NCBI RefSeq assembly: GCF_001019615.1
Contig: NZ_JNBQ01000025.1
Location: 1 to 55,681, forward strand
DNA length: 55,681 nt
Direction: 5' to 3'
Source of the DNA: Cellulosimicrobium funkei
GTDB taxonomy: Bacteria > Actinomycetota > Actinomycetes > Actinomycetales > Cellulomonadaceae
The number at the start of each line of letters is the position of its first letter. Position 1 is the stretch's first letter. The notes under the pieces are model-generated. The model was given only the letters and a program-made list of their open reading frames with translations. It was not told the origin of the DNA and did not search any database. Made by a program: the position numbers and the translations under genes. Shown here in pieces: positions 15,944 through 23,618 of the stretch.

Positions 15944-17966
15944 GCCCCGCGCCGACGGCCGCGGCGTCCTGCTCGCGACCGAGGCGACGCAGGGTCGCGA
16001 CGAGCTCGTTGGCGACCAGCGTCCGCGCGTCGCCGTCGTGGACGATCGCGAAGCCCTCCATCGCGGACTCGAGGAGGTCGACGGCCTCCGCGTCGGCACC
16101 GGCCTCGCAGCGGGAGCGCCCCGCGAGCCAGAACGCGTGGGCGGCGTCGCCGACCTGCCCTGCGCGCGCGAACTCCTCTGCCACGGCCTCGGCGAGCGTG
16201 GCGGCGGCGTCGAGCTCTCCCGCGGTCGCCAGCAGCCGCGCTCGGGTGTCCCGCAGGTCGCGGCGCTCCTGCTCGTCGGCCGCCGTGTCCCGCTCGACGA
16301 GGTCGGCAGCGCGGGGGACCTGCTCGGCGGCGGCCGGACCTGCCGCGTCGAGGTCGTCCAGCGTGCGCTGGAGCTGCGCGAGCGCTCCGGTCACGTCGCC
16401 GCGCCCGGCCTCCAGCCGGGCGTACGCACGGACGATCGGGCCGACGAACCGGGGTGCGACTCCACCCGCGCGGACCAGCGCGAGGGCGCGCACGAACGCC
16501 GGGGCGGCGCCCTCGTCGTCGCCCTCGACCGCGGCGAGCTGGGCCGCCTCGGCGAGCGCGAACCCGGCCCGGTCGAGGTGGCCCGCCGACTCCAGCTGCG
16601 CCGACGCGCGCCGCAGGAGCTGGGCCGCGCGCACCGGGTCCTCGCCCGCGACGTCGTCGGCGAGCCGGAGCATCCCCTCGGCGTCGGTCGGCTCGGCCGA
16701 GGCCTGCCCGACGTGCCCGGAGCCGTGCTCCGTGCCGAGGTCCGCGCCGGCCGGAGCGCCGGGGAGCGAGGGGGTCGCGCCGCCCGACGAGGACGTCGCC
16801 CGGACGTCCGCGCCGTCGTCGCCCACCGCGAGACCGGCCGGGTCGCCCGCTCCGGGCTCCGGCGCGGGCGACAGGACCGAGAGGTCGACGCGGAGCGTGC
16901 GGGACCCCTGGTCCCACGCGGCCCGTAGACGCTCGGACGCGGCAGGCGTGCCGTTGCGGGCGTCGAACGAGGATGCGAGGTCGGCCGCCTCGCGGCGGAC
17001 CCAGTCGTCGAGCTCCGCGACGGTCGTCGCGGGCACGTCGCGCAGGGCGAGCGGCGCGTCCGCGTGCTCGGCACGCAGCACGCCTGTGGCGACGCTCACG
17101 CTCGTGAGGAAGCCGAGACGGTCGCCCGGCGAGTCGGCCTCGGTGAGGAACGCCTGGTGCTCGCCGAGCAGGCGCAGCGCGCGCGACGCGTTGCCCGTGC
17201 GCGCGAGGAACTCGACGTGCCGACCCTTCGGGCCCGTCATCGAGACCCCGGTGTCGAGGTGTCGCAGACCGCGCCGGTGCGTGCGGGCGGCAGCCTCGGC
17301 GTCGCCGACCTCCACGTACGCGAGCTGGAGGTGGGAGAGCATGTCACCGGGCTCGGTGGCGCACGACGGCGACCCCTGGAGTACCTGCTCGAGGAGCCGG
17401 ATGCCCTCCTCGTGGCGGCCCGTCTCGAAGAGGTACGCGGCGCGGTCGCCGGGCTCGCACGCCTCGCACTGGGAGTACTCGTCCCGCGGGGTCGCGACCC
17501 ATGCGCGATACGCGTCCTCGACGTCCGCGCCGCCCCGCTCGCGGGCCCACTCGAAGCGCTCCAGCTCGACGGCGTTCGTCCCGTTCCCCGCGAGCGCGTA
17601 GCGCCGCGCCATGTCGTCGAGCGTGCGCTCGATCTGCGCGGCGGGGACGGCGGGGAACTCCATGAGGTGCCCGACCATCCACTTGAACGACCAGAAGAGC
17701 GAGTGCGCGTCCTCCGCGTCGAAGTGCTCGGGGCGCTCGTCCCACCAGCGCAGCATCTTGGTGAACGGCAGGTAGGCCTTGGTGACCTCGCCGCCCCAGA
17801 CGTACGACTCGACGAGGACGAAGAGCGCGTACGCGCGCGTCCCGTCCGGCCCCTCGGCCTCGACGCGCTCGACCTCGGCCGCGGCGGCCGTGGAGCGGGC
17901 GAGGCCGTAGGGCATGCGGCGGACGTCGTACAGCGCGGCGTTCACCTGGTCCACGGACCGGGTCAT
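15933..17966 (-). CDS. Tetratricopeptide-repeat-like protein, partner gene of HSP90
   Basis: A 677-residue all-helical, Ala/Glu/Leu-rich cytosolic protein with degenerate TPR-type helix pairs along its length, for example RAAYLFETGRHEEGIRLLEQ near 180, LQLAYVEVGDAEAAARTHRRG, and C-terminal runs such as AQLLRRASAQLESAGHLDRA. A Gly/Ser/Pro-rich linker around residues 350-400 separates two helical halves. Its ATG overlaps the HSP90 stop (ATGA at 17963-17966), giving the order YbjN-HSP90-TPR. That context suggests an adaptor or cochaperone, but this is inference; no enzymatic motif is seen. It overlaps the convergent dioxygenase-like gene by 11 bp. Confidence 0.75.
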   Translation of the reverse strand: MTRSVDQVNAALYDVRRMPYGLARSTAAAAEVERVEAEGPDGTRAYALFVLVESYVWGGEVTKAYLPFTKMLRWWDERPEHFDAEDAHSLFWSFKWMVGHLMEFPAVPAAQIERTLDDMARRYALAGNGTNAVELERFEWARERGGADVEDAYRAWVATPRDEYSQCEACEPGDRAAYLFETGRHEEGIRLLEQVLQGSPSCATEPGDMLSHLQLAYVEVGDAEAAARTHRRGLRHLDTGVSMTGPKGRHVEFLARTGNASRALRLLGEHQAFLTEADSPGDRLGFLTSVSVATGVLRAEHADAPLALRDVPATTVAELDDWVRREAADLASSFDARNGTPAASERLRAAWDQGSRTLRVDLSVLSPAPEPGAGDPAGLAVGDDGADVRATSSSGGATPSLPGAPAGADLGTEHGSGHVGQASAEPTDAEGMLRLADDVAGEDPVRAAQLLRRASAQLESAGHLDRAGFALAEAAQLAAVEGDDEGAAPAFVRALALVRAGGVAPRFVGPIVRAYARLEAGRGDVTGALAQLQRTLDDLDAAGPAAAEQVPRAADLVERDTAADEQERRDLRDTRARLLATAGELDAAATLAEAVAEEFARAGQVGDAAHAFWLAGRSRCEAGADAEAVDLLESAMEGFAIVHDGDARTLVANELVATLRRLGREQDAAAVGAGLSG

Positions 17967-19939
17967 CGGTTCTCCTCGTCGGTGTGCTCGGTGTGCTCGG
18001 TGTGCTGGCCGGGGCGGGGGTTTGCGAGGGCGCGGGCCAGCAGGAGCGACAGCGAGTCGTTCATGAGCGCGGCCTCGACGGGCTGGAGCGCCTTGCCCGA
18101 CGCCAGCACCGCGGTGACGTACAGGGACCGGACCCCCGCGCTACGGACGTCGGCGTCGGGACTCGCGAGCAGGTCACGCACCGTGTCGTTCGTGTCGTTG
18201 AGGACCAGCCGACGAGGGCGGGCCGGGCCGCTGAGACCCGCGAGGATCTCGCCCCACAGGTCGTCCGTCTCGGCCACACGGGCCGCCTCGCGCGCGTGGT
18301 CGCCGTCGCGGTCGTGCAGCAGCATCGCGGGCAGGGCGTCCGGCTCGTACCGCCGCAGCACGACGTCGCAGTCCTGGTCGGCGAGCGCGGCGTCGACCGA
18401 CGCGAGCGCCTCCGCGACCTCGAGCTCGCGCAGGGGCTCGACCTCGGCGAGGACGTGCGCGACGTCCGTGGCGGAGACCGGCGACAGCCGCCACTGCGGG
18501 AACCGCGCCGCGACGCGCTCGAGCAGGTCCGCGTCGTAGACGTACCCGCCGTTGACGACGGCCAGGCCCTGGGCGGCCGCGACCGGGGCGATGCGGCGGA
18601 ACTCCTCGACGCTCGAGGTGTAGAGCAGGCGGCCCTCCGGTCGAGCGTCCACGAGGTCGGCGAGCGTCCCGGTCCCGGCGGTCGTCTCGAACGGCAGCAC
18701 GCGCGCCGCGACGTCGAGCATCTCGTCGTCGGTGAGCGCGAGGGCTCGGACCGCGAGGTGGTGGGTCTCGAGGAAGCGTCGCGCGAGGACCGTGTCCGCC
18801 GCGAGCGTCTCGAGCAGCCACCGGCGGACCTGCGCGCCGAGAGCGTCCCGGGTCGCGAGCAGGACCTCGTCCTCGTACAGGCCCTCGCGCGACGCGGTCG
18901 GACGCAGCACGGACGCGTCGAGCACGCACCGGACGAAGAACGCCCACGGGGGGAGCAGGTCGTCGACCGCGCTGCCGAGCAGCATGCGCTTGACGTAGAC
19001 CCGGTGCCGCGCCGTGGTCGTCGGCGCGACCGCGGCCGGGAGCACGTACGCCACGCCGGACAGGCCCGCGAGGGGCAGGTCGAGGTCGATCCGGGCGAGC
19101 GGGCCGAAGCCCAACGTCCGCTCGGCGTAGCGCGTCAGGGCCGCGTCGCGGGCAGCGGGCGTCGGGTGCGCGGCCCGCCAGGGGAGCTCGTCGCCGCTCA
19201 GTCGGCGCAGCACGACGGGGGCGGCGTCCGCGCCGTCGGCGGCTTCGCCGTCGAGACGCGTCTCGACGAGCAGCTCGACGGGCAGGAGCGAGCCGAAGTC
19301 CTGCGCGAGCGCGACCACCGTCTCCGGTGCGAGCCAGTGCTCGGTGTCCCGGCGCGGGCGCAGCCGCACGACGCTCCCCGGCTCCGCGGGCGCGTCCGGG
19401 TCGTCCGGGCCCAGCTCGACGAGCTCGTACCGGCCGTCCGCCCGGCCCCGCCAGCGGACCGGGGCCGCCCGTCCTCCCGAGGGCGACGGGCGGGCGGAGC
19501 GCGACACGAGCTCGATCTCGTCGGCGACCATGAACGCCGAGAGCAGCCCGATGCCGAACTGGCCCAGGAACTCCTCGCGCCCCGAGCCCAGCTCGACGTC
19601 GCGCTTCGAGCTGCGCCCGATGGTCGCGAGCAGCTCTTGCGCCTCGTCGCGGGTCAGGCCGACGCCCGAGTCGTGCACCTCGAGACCGCCGTCCGGGAGC
19701 GGGCGCAGCAGGATGCGGCTCGGGGTCTCCGGGCCCTCCAGGGCGACGCGCGCCGTGATCGCGTCGACCCCGTTCTGCAGGAGCTCGCGCAGGTACACGC
19801 GCGGGCTGGAGTACAGGTGCCGGGCGAGGAGGTCCACGACGCCCCGCAGGTCGACCTGGAACGCCGCCGTCGCGTCCCCGCCCGGGGTCGTGCCGTGCGG
19901 GTGGCGCCCGCCGTCGGTGCGCTCGTGCGCCGCGCTCAC
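17963..19939 (-). CDS. HSP90 family chaperone, divergent HtpG-like
   Basis: A 658-residue member of the HSP90/GHKL ATPase family. The Bergerat-fold ATP site is recognisable: RELLQNGVDA with Glu52, Asn56 and Asp59, then HDSGVG (residues 89-94) and GQFGIGLLSAFMVAD (126-140). The middle domain keeps an Arg-containing VKRMLLG segment and SREGLYEDE. It departs from textbook HtpG, with an insert near 145-160 and a non-standard C-terminus ending in a charged tail of three Glu-His-Thr repeats and DEENR. The GTG start overlaps the upstream YbjN stop (GTGA), and the stop overlaps the TPR gene start, so all three are coupled. The client is unknown. Confidence 0.88.
   Translation of the reverse strand: MSAAHERTDGGRHPHGTTPGGDATAAFQVDLRGVVDLLARHLYSSPRVYLRELLQNGVDAITARVALEGPETPSRILLRPLPDGGLEVHDSGVGLTRDEAQELLATIGRSSKRDVELGSGREEFLGQFGIGLLSAFMVADEIELVSRSARPSPSGGRAAPVRWRGRADGRYELVELGPDDPDAPAEPGSVVRLRPRRDTEHWLAPETVVALAQDFGSLLPVELLVETRLDGEAADGADAAPVVLRRLSGDELPWRAAHPTPAARDAALTRYAERTLGFGPLARIDLDLPLAGLSGVAYVLPAAVAPTTTARHRVYVKRMLLGSAVDDLLPPWAFFVRCVLDASVLRPTASREGLYEDEVLLATRDALGAQVRRWLLETLAADTVLARRFLETHHLAVRALALTDDEMLDVAARVLPFETTAGTGTLADLVDARPEGRLLYTSSVEEFRRIAPVAAAQGLAVVNGGYVYDADLLERVAARFPQWRLSPVSATDVAHVLAEVEPLRELEVAEALASVDAALADQDCDVVLRRYEPDALPAMLLHDRDGDHAREAARVAETDDLWGEILAGLSGPARPRRLVLNDTNDTVRDLLASPDADVRSAGVRSLYVTAVLASGKALQPVEAALMNDSLSLLLARALANPRPGQHTEHTEHTDEENR
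17981..18007 (-). repeat. Three 9-bp tandem units encoding the HSP90 acidic tail
   Basis: The plus-strand unit GGTGTGCTC is present at 17981, 17990 and 17999 (last base varies). It encodes HTE/EHT repeats just before the HSP90 stop. Confidence 0.85.
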
Positions 19940-20436
19940 CGCGCGTCGACGTCGGCGGTGCCGTCGGGGACCACGCCCTGCGCCGCCGTGTCGGGGAAGC
20001 GCTCGTCGAGCGCGTCGAAGAACTGCAGGCCCGTGAAGAGGCCGCACTCGACGAGCTGGCCGAGCTGGTCGTCGGCCGCGCCGAACTCGAGGTCGGTCGC
20101 GACCTCGGTGTACACGGCGACCTGGTCGTCCTCGACCCGCGTGTAGACCTTGGGCCAGATCTTGTCGCGGTTGAACTCGTTGGCGACGAGCACGACCTGT
20201 GCCTCCGCCGCGGCGGGCAGCGTCCGGTTCCACCGGCCGCGGACCTGGAGGATCTCCTGCTTCTCGCCCATGAGGAAGAAGAAGAACACCTTGCCGTCCC
20301 AGTTGCCGCCGAGGTCTCCGTCGGAGTCGACGAAGTACTTCCAGTCGCGGCTCTTGAGGAACGCCTCGACCCGCTCGCGCGTCAGCGGCGCGTTCTGGCT
20401 CGTCGGGGCGGCGTCCGGCTTGGTGAAGAAACCCAT
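19936..20436 (-). CDS. YbjN domain-containing protein (paralogue 3), first gene of the HSP90 operon
   Basis: A 166-residue YbjN-domain protein. The signatures WKYFVDSDGDLGGNW, EILQVRGRW and FNRDKIWPKVYTR match the pair at 13969-15074, so it is a paralogue; the C-terminal LVECGLFTGLQFFDALDERFPD closely resembles paralogue 2. The ATG at 20436 has AAGGA about 9 nt upstream, so unlike many neighbours it has a leader. It precedes the HSP90 gene with a 4-bp overlap. Co-transcription with a chaperone and a TPR protein suggests a role in protein quality control; that is inference. Confidence 0.83.
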   Translation of the reverse strand: MGFFTKPDAAPTSQNAPLTRERVEAFLKSRDWKYFVDSDGDLGGNWDGKVFFFFLMGEKQEILQVRGRWNRTLPAAAEAQVVLVANEFNRDKIWPKVYTRVEDDQVAVYTEVATDLEFGAADDQLGQLVECGLFTGLQFFDALDERFPDTAAQGVVPDGTADVDAR

Positions 20437-20551
20437 GTCTCGAGTCCTTGTCGTCGGTGTCAGGGTCCGTGCACCGCCCGCGAGAGGGCAGGTCGGAGCA
20501 CGCGACGGGGTTGGGTGGCGGGCCCGCGAGCAGGCGGACCGTCCACCGGAC

Positions 20552-20557
20552 ACACTA
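20552..20557 (-). promoter_or_regulatory. Putative -10 of the YbjN-HSP90-TPR operon
   Basis: Minus strand TAGTGT, giving a leader of about 110 nt. No HspR (HAIR) or HrcA (CIRCE) inverted repeat is visible in the 177-bp gap. Confidence 0.35.
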
Positions 20558-20600
20558 CGCATCACCGCCCACACGACCCAGGTCCGGGCCACCCGGCCGG

Positions 20601-20606
20601 TACCGT
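20601..20606 (+). promoter_or_regulatory. Putative leaderless -10 of miaA
   Basis: TACCGT, 7 nt before the GTG at 20614; no Shine-Dalgarno is present. Confidence 0.5.
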
Positions 20607-20613
20607 TGCGCGG

Positions 20614-21669
20614 GTGAAAACCGAGCACGACCCGACCGGCGCGCGGGACGGGGGCGATCGGCGCGACCGCCGCGTCGTCGTCGCCGTCGTGGGCCCGACC
20701 GCCACCGGCAAGTCGGACCTCGCCCTCGACCTGGCCGAGCGGCTGTCCGTCCCCGGGGCTCCGGCGGAGATCGTCAACGCCGACGCCTACCAGCTCTACC
20801 GTGGCATGGACGTCGGCACCGCGAAGGTCCCCGTCGACGAGCGCCGCGGCGTGCGTCATCACCTGCTCGACGTGATCGACCCCGTCGAGGACGCGTCGGT
20901 CGCGCGCTACCAGGCCGAGGCCCGGCGCGTGCTCGACGAGATCGCCACGCGCGGGGCGCGCGCGGTCGTCGTCGGCGGGTCGGGCCTGTACGTGCGCGCG
21001 CTCCTCGACGACATGCGTTTCCCCGGGACCGACCCGGCCGTGCGCGCGGCGCTCGAGGCGCGCGCCGAGGCCGAGGGCACGCGCGCGCTGCACGACGAGC
21101 TGGCGCGGCGCGATCCCGCGGCCGCCGCGAGCATCGGCCCCGCCAACACGCGGCGGATCGTGCGCGCCCTGGAGGTCATGGAGCTCACGGGCGAGCCGTT
21201 CACGGCGAACCTCCCGCGGCAGGCTTACGTGCGCCCGACCGTCCAGGTCGGTCTCGACTGCGACCGCGAGGTCCTCGACACGCGCGTGGCCGGACGGGTC
21301 GAGCGCATGTGGGCGCAGGGGCTCGTCGACGAGGTGCGCCGCGTCGAGGCGCAGGGCATGGGCCGGACGGCGCGCCGCGCCGTCGGGTACGCCGAGGTCC
21401 TGGCCGCGCTCCACGGGGAGACGACCGAGGACGCGGCGCGCGAGGCGGTCACCGCGAACACCCGTCGCCTCGCGCGCAAGCAGATGGGCTGGTTCGGCCG
21501 CGACCCGCGCGTGCACTGGCTCGACGCGCAGTCCCCGACCCGCATCGAGGACGCGCTGACCCTCGTGGCCCGGGCGGACGAGCACGCGGACGCCGTCGCG
21601 CGGGGCGACGTCCCCGAGCCGGACGAAGCGGACAGCGACGCCCCGGTGCGCCGTAGTCTGGGCTCATGA
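20614..21669 (+). CDS. miaA: tRNA dimethylallyltransferase MiaA
   Basis: Transfers a dimethylallyl group to A37 of tRNAs reading UNN codons, making the substrate for MiaB. It is 351 residues, slightly longer than typical because of polar N- and C-terminal extensions. Seen: P-loop VVGPTATGKSDLALDLA, NADAYQLYRGMDVGTAKVP, HHLLDVIDP, VVVGGSGLYVRALLD, GPANTRRIVRALEVMELTG and the C-terminal RRLARKQMGWFGRD. The GTG start is supported by the -10 element 7 nt upstream. It overlaps dapF (ATGA, 21666-21669). Confidence 0.96.
   Translation: MKTEHDPTGARDGGDRRDRRVVVAVVGPTATGKSDLALDLAERLSVPGAPAEIVNADAYQLYRGMDVGTAKVPVDERRGVRHHLLDVIDPVEDASVARYQAEARRVLDEIATRGARAVVVGGSGLYVRALLDDMRFPGTDPAVRAALEARAEAEGTRALHDELARRDPAAAASIGPANTRRIVRALEVMELTGEPFTANLPRQAYVRPTVQVGLDCDREVLDTRVAGRVERMWAQGLVDEVRRVEAQGMGRTARRAVGYAEVLAALHGETTEDAAREAVTANTRRLARKQMGWFGRDPRVHWLDAQSPTRIEDALTLVARADEHADAVARGDVPEPDEADSDAPVRRSLGS
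21654..21659 (+). promoter_or_regulatory. Putative internal leaderless promoter of dapF
   Basis: TAGTCT lies within the last codons of miaA, exactly 6 nt before the dapF ATG. It could give dapF its own leaderless transcript besides miaA read-through. Confidence 0.45.
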
Positions 21670-22718
21670 CGCGCACCCGCTTCACCAAGGGCCACGGGAC
21701 CCGCAACGACTTCGTGCTGCTCGCCGACACGAAGGGCGAGCTCGACCTCACGCCCGAGCTCGTGCGCGCGCTCGCCGACCGCCGCGGCGGGATCGGTGGC
21801 GACGGGGTCATCCGCCTCGTGCCGACCGCGCTCGTGCCCGAGTCGCGCGAGGTCCTCGCCGAGGACCCGCACGCCATCTGGTTCATGGACTACCGCAACG
21901 CCGACGGTTCGGTGGCCGAGATGTGCGGCAACGGCGTGCGCGTGTTCGCCGCGTTCGCCGAGCGGCTCGGGCTCGTGAGCTTCGCGGGCGGGACCGAGGT
22001 GCCCGTCGGGACGCGCGCGGGCGTCAAGCGCGTGCGCAAGGAGGCCGACGGCTGGTTCGCGGTCGACATGGGTCGCTGGTTCCTGCCCGGCGGCCGTCCC
22101 GCGCTGCACGACGGCTACGACGCGACGGTGGTGGTGCGCGGCTGGGAGGTCCCGCGGCCCGCGCTGAGCGTCGACCTCGGCAACCCCCACACCGTGCTCG
22201 CCGTCGCGCGCGAGGACCTGCTCGACCGCGCCGACCTCACGGAGGCGCCCGTCGTCGAGCCGCACCCGACGCACGGGACGAACGTCGAGCTCGTGGTGCC
22301 GCTCGGCGAGACGACGGCCGACGACGGCACGCTCGTCGGGCGCGTCCGCATGCGCGTGCACGAGCGCGGGGTCGGGGAGACGCCGTCGTGCGGGACCGGC
22401 GCGTGCGCCGCGGCGCTCGCGGTCCGCGTCTGGGGCGGCCCGGACGCGCCGGACACCTGGCTCGTCGACGTCCCGGGCGGGACCGTCCGCGTGAGGGCGC
22501 TCGAGGGGGACCGTGTCGAGCTCGCGGGGCCTGCCGAGCTCGTGTACGCGGGCGAGGTCGACCTCGCGTCGTTCCTGCCCGCCCCCGCGGCGGCGGAGGC
22601 CGAGGGCGCCGCCGACGCGGCGCCCGAGGGCGACGACGGGTCGGAGGGCGCCCCACGCACCGATTCCGGTGAGGGTGTCCCTGACGGGACGCCGGACGCG
22701 GAGCGCACCGCGGTCTGA
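21666..22718 (+). CDS. dapF: Diaminopimelate epimerase
   Basis: Interconverts LL- and meso-diaminopimelate, the last step before meso-DAP enters lysine or peptidoglycan synthesis. The catalytic cysteine pair is Cys87 (MCGNGVRVFA) and Cys242 (SCGTGACAAA), both intact. It is 350 residues, longer than the 275-300 norm because of an acidic Ala/Glu/Asp tail after about residue 300. N-terminal FTKGHGTRNDFVLL and GGIGGDGVIR are standard. Its ATG overlaps the miaA stop, and an internal leaderless -10 is possible. Confidence 0.96.
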   Translation: MTRTRFTKGHGTRNDFVLLADTKGELDLTPELVRALADRRGGIGGDGVIRLVPTALVPESREVLAEDPHAIWFMDYRNADGSVAEMCGNGVRVFAAFAERLGLVSFAGGTEVPVGTRAGVKRVRKEADGWFAVDMGRWFLPGGRPALHDGYDATVVVRGWEVPRPALSVDLGNPHTVLAVAREDLLDRADLTEAPVVEPHPTHGTNVELVVPLGETTADDGTLVGRVRMRVHERGVGETPSCGTGACAAALAVRVWGGPDAPDTWLVDVPGGTVRVRALEGDRVELAGPAELVYAGEVDLASFLPAPAAAEAEGAADAAPEGDDGSEGAPRTDSGEGVPDGTPDAERTAV

Positions 22719-22770
22719 CGGACTGCTGCGCCCTCGGTCCGGCGGACCGGTCGCGACGCGTCGGTCCGGC

Positions 22771-23460
22771 TCAGCCCGGCGCCACGACCTCCAGGACCCG
22801 GAAGCCCTTCGCGCTCGCGGCGCGCTCGACGACCGCGCCCGGCAGAAGGGGCGGCAGCGCCTCGGCGAGCCAGCGCTGGAGCGAGTCGGACCCGAGGTTG
22901 CGCTGCACGACGAGGTGCGCGCTCGCGCCCGGCGCGAGGCGCGGGAGCCAGTGCAGCAGCATCGCGTGCAGGACGTCCTTGCCGACCCGGATCGGCGGGT
23001 TGGACCACAGGGCGGCGAGCGCGACGTCGTCGGGCACGTCGTCGGGGCCGACGGCGCGGACGTTCGGCAGGCCCAGCCGCTCCGCGTTGCGCCGCACGAG
23101 GTCGAGCGCTCGCTCGTTGACGTCGACGGCCCACACGGTCGCGTCCGGGGCCTCGAGCGCCATCGTCAGCCCGACGGGGCCCCAGCCGCAGCCGAGGTCG
23201 AGGACGTGGGCCGGGCCGGCGCCGGCCCGGGCCGCCACGACCTCGTCGAGCGGCGGGGTGGTGCGGAGCAGTACCTGCGTGCCGAGGTCGAGGCGACCGG
23301 GGGAGAAGACGCCGGACGCGACCTCGACCTCCACGTCCCGGCCTGCCAGGCGCGCCGAGATCGTGCGGCGCTCGGCGGCGGAGGCCGGCTTCGCGGTGAA
23401 GTAGTGGTCGTGCGAGCCGTCCTGCGCGGGGTCGGCGGCGGGGTCCTGGTCCTCGGTCAC
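22771..23460 (-). CDS. Class I SAM-dependent methyltransferase, RsmC-like
   Basis: A 229-residue Rossmann-fold methyltransferase resembling the RsmC/RlmG rRNA guanine-N2 methyltransferases. The SAM motif I is VLDLGCGWGPVGLTMA, followed by WAVDVNERAL and the catalytic SNPPIRVGKD, the NPP(F/Y/I) motif that marks N-methylation of a base amino group. The N-terminal DHYFTAKPASAAERR segment is typical of this actinobacterial family. The GTG start at 23460 has TAGGAT 8 nt upstream. It is convergent with dapF and divergent from hflX. rRNA as target is inferred from family. Confidence 0.85.
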   Translation of the reverse strand: MTEDQDPAADPAQDGSHDHYFTAKPASAAERRTISARLAGRDVEVEVASGVFSPGRLDLGTQVLLRTTPPLDEVVAARAGAGPAHVLDLGCGWGPVGLTMALEAPDATVWAVDVNERALDLVRRNAERLGLPNVRAVGPDDVPDDVALAALWSNPPIRVGKDVLHAMLLHWLPRLAPGASAHLVVQRNLGSDSLQRWLAEALPPLLPGAVVERAASAKGFRVLEVVAPG

Positions 23461-23468
23461 GTCGGCCG

Positions 23469-23474
23469 ATCCTA
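23469..23474 (-). promoter_or_regulatory. Putative leaderless -10 of the RsmC-like gene
   Basis: Minus strand TAGGAT, 8 nt before the GTG at 23460. Confidence 0.45.
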
Positions 23475-23618
23475 CGCGGAGGCGTCCCTCGACGACGCCG
23501 GCCCGGCCCCTCGGCACGGGCCTCACCCGCTAATCCGCTGGCCTCGGGACGATTTTCCGTGCCACGCTTGTTCTCCTACCACGGCGCACGAGCGCCGCTC
23601 CCTGACGAAAGGCGGCAC

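Noticed and set aside
20437-20613. Heat-shock operator (HAIR or CIRCE) before the HSP90 operon
   Set aside because: No CTTGAGT-N7-ACTCAAG or TTAGCACTC-N9-GAGTGCTAA inverted repeat is present; the CTCGAG near 20440 is too short.
23559-23618. Upstream in-frame start for hflX
   Set aside because: It adds 20 non-conserved residues and lacks a ribosome site, whereas ATG 23619 has GAAAGGCGG at good spacing.
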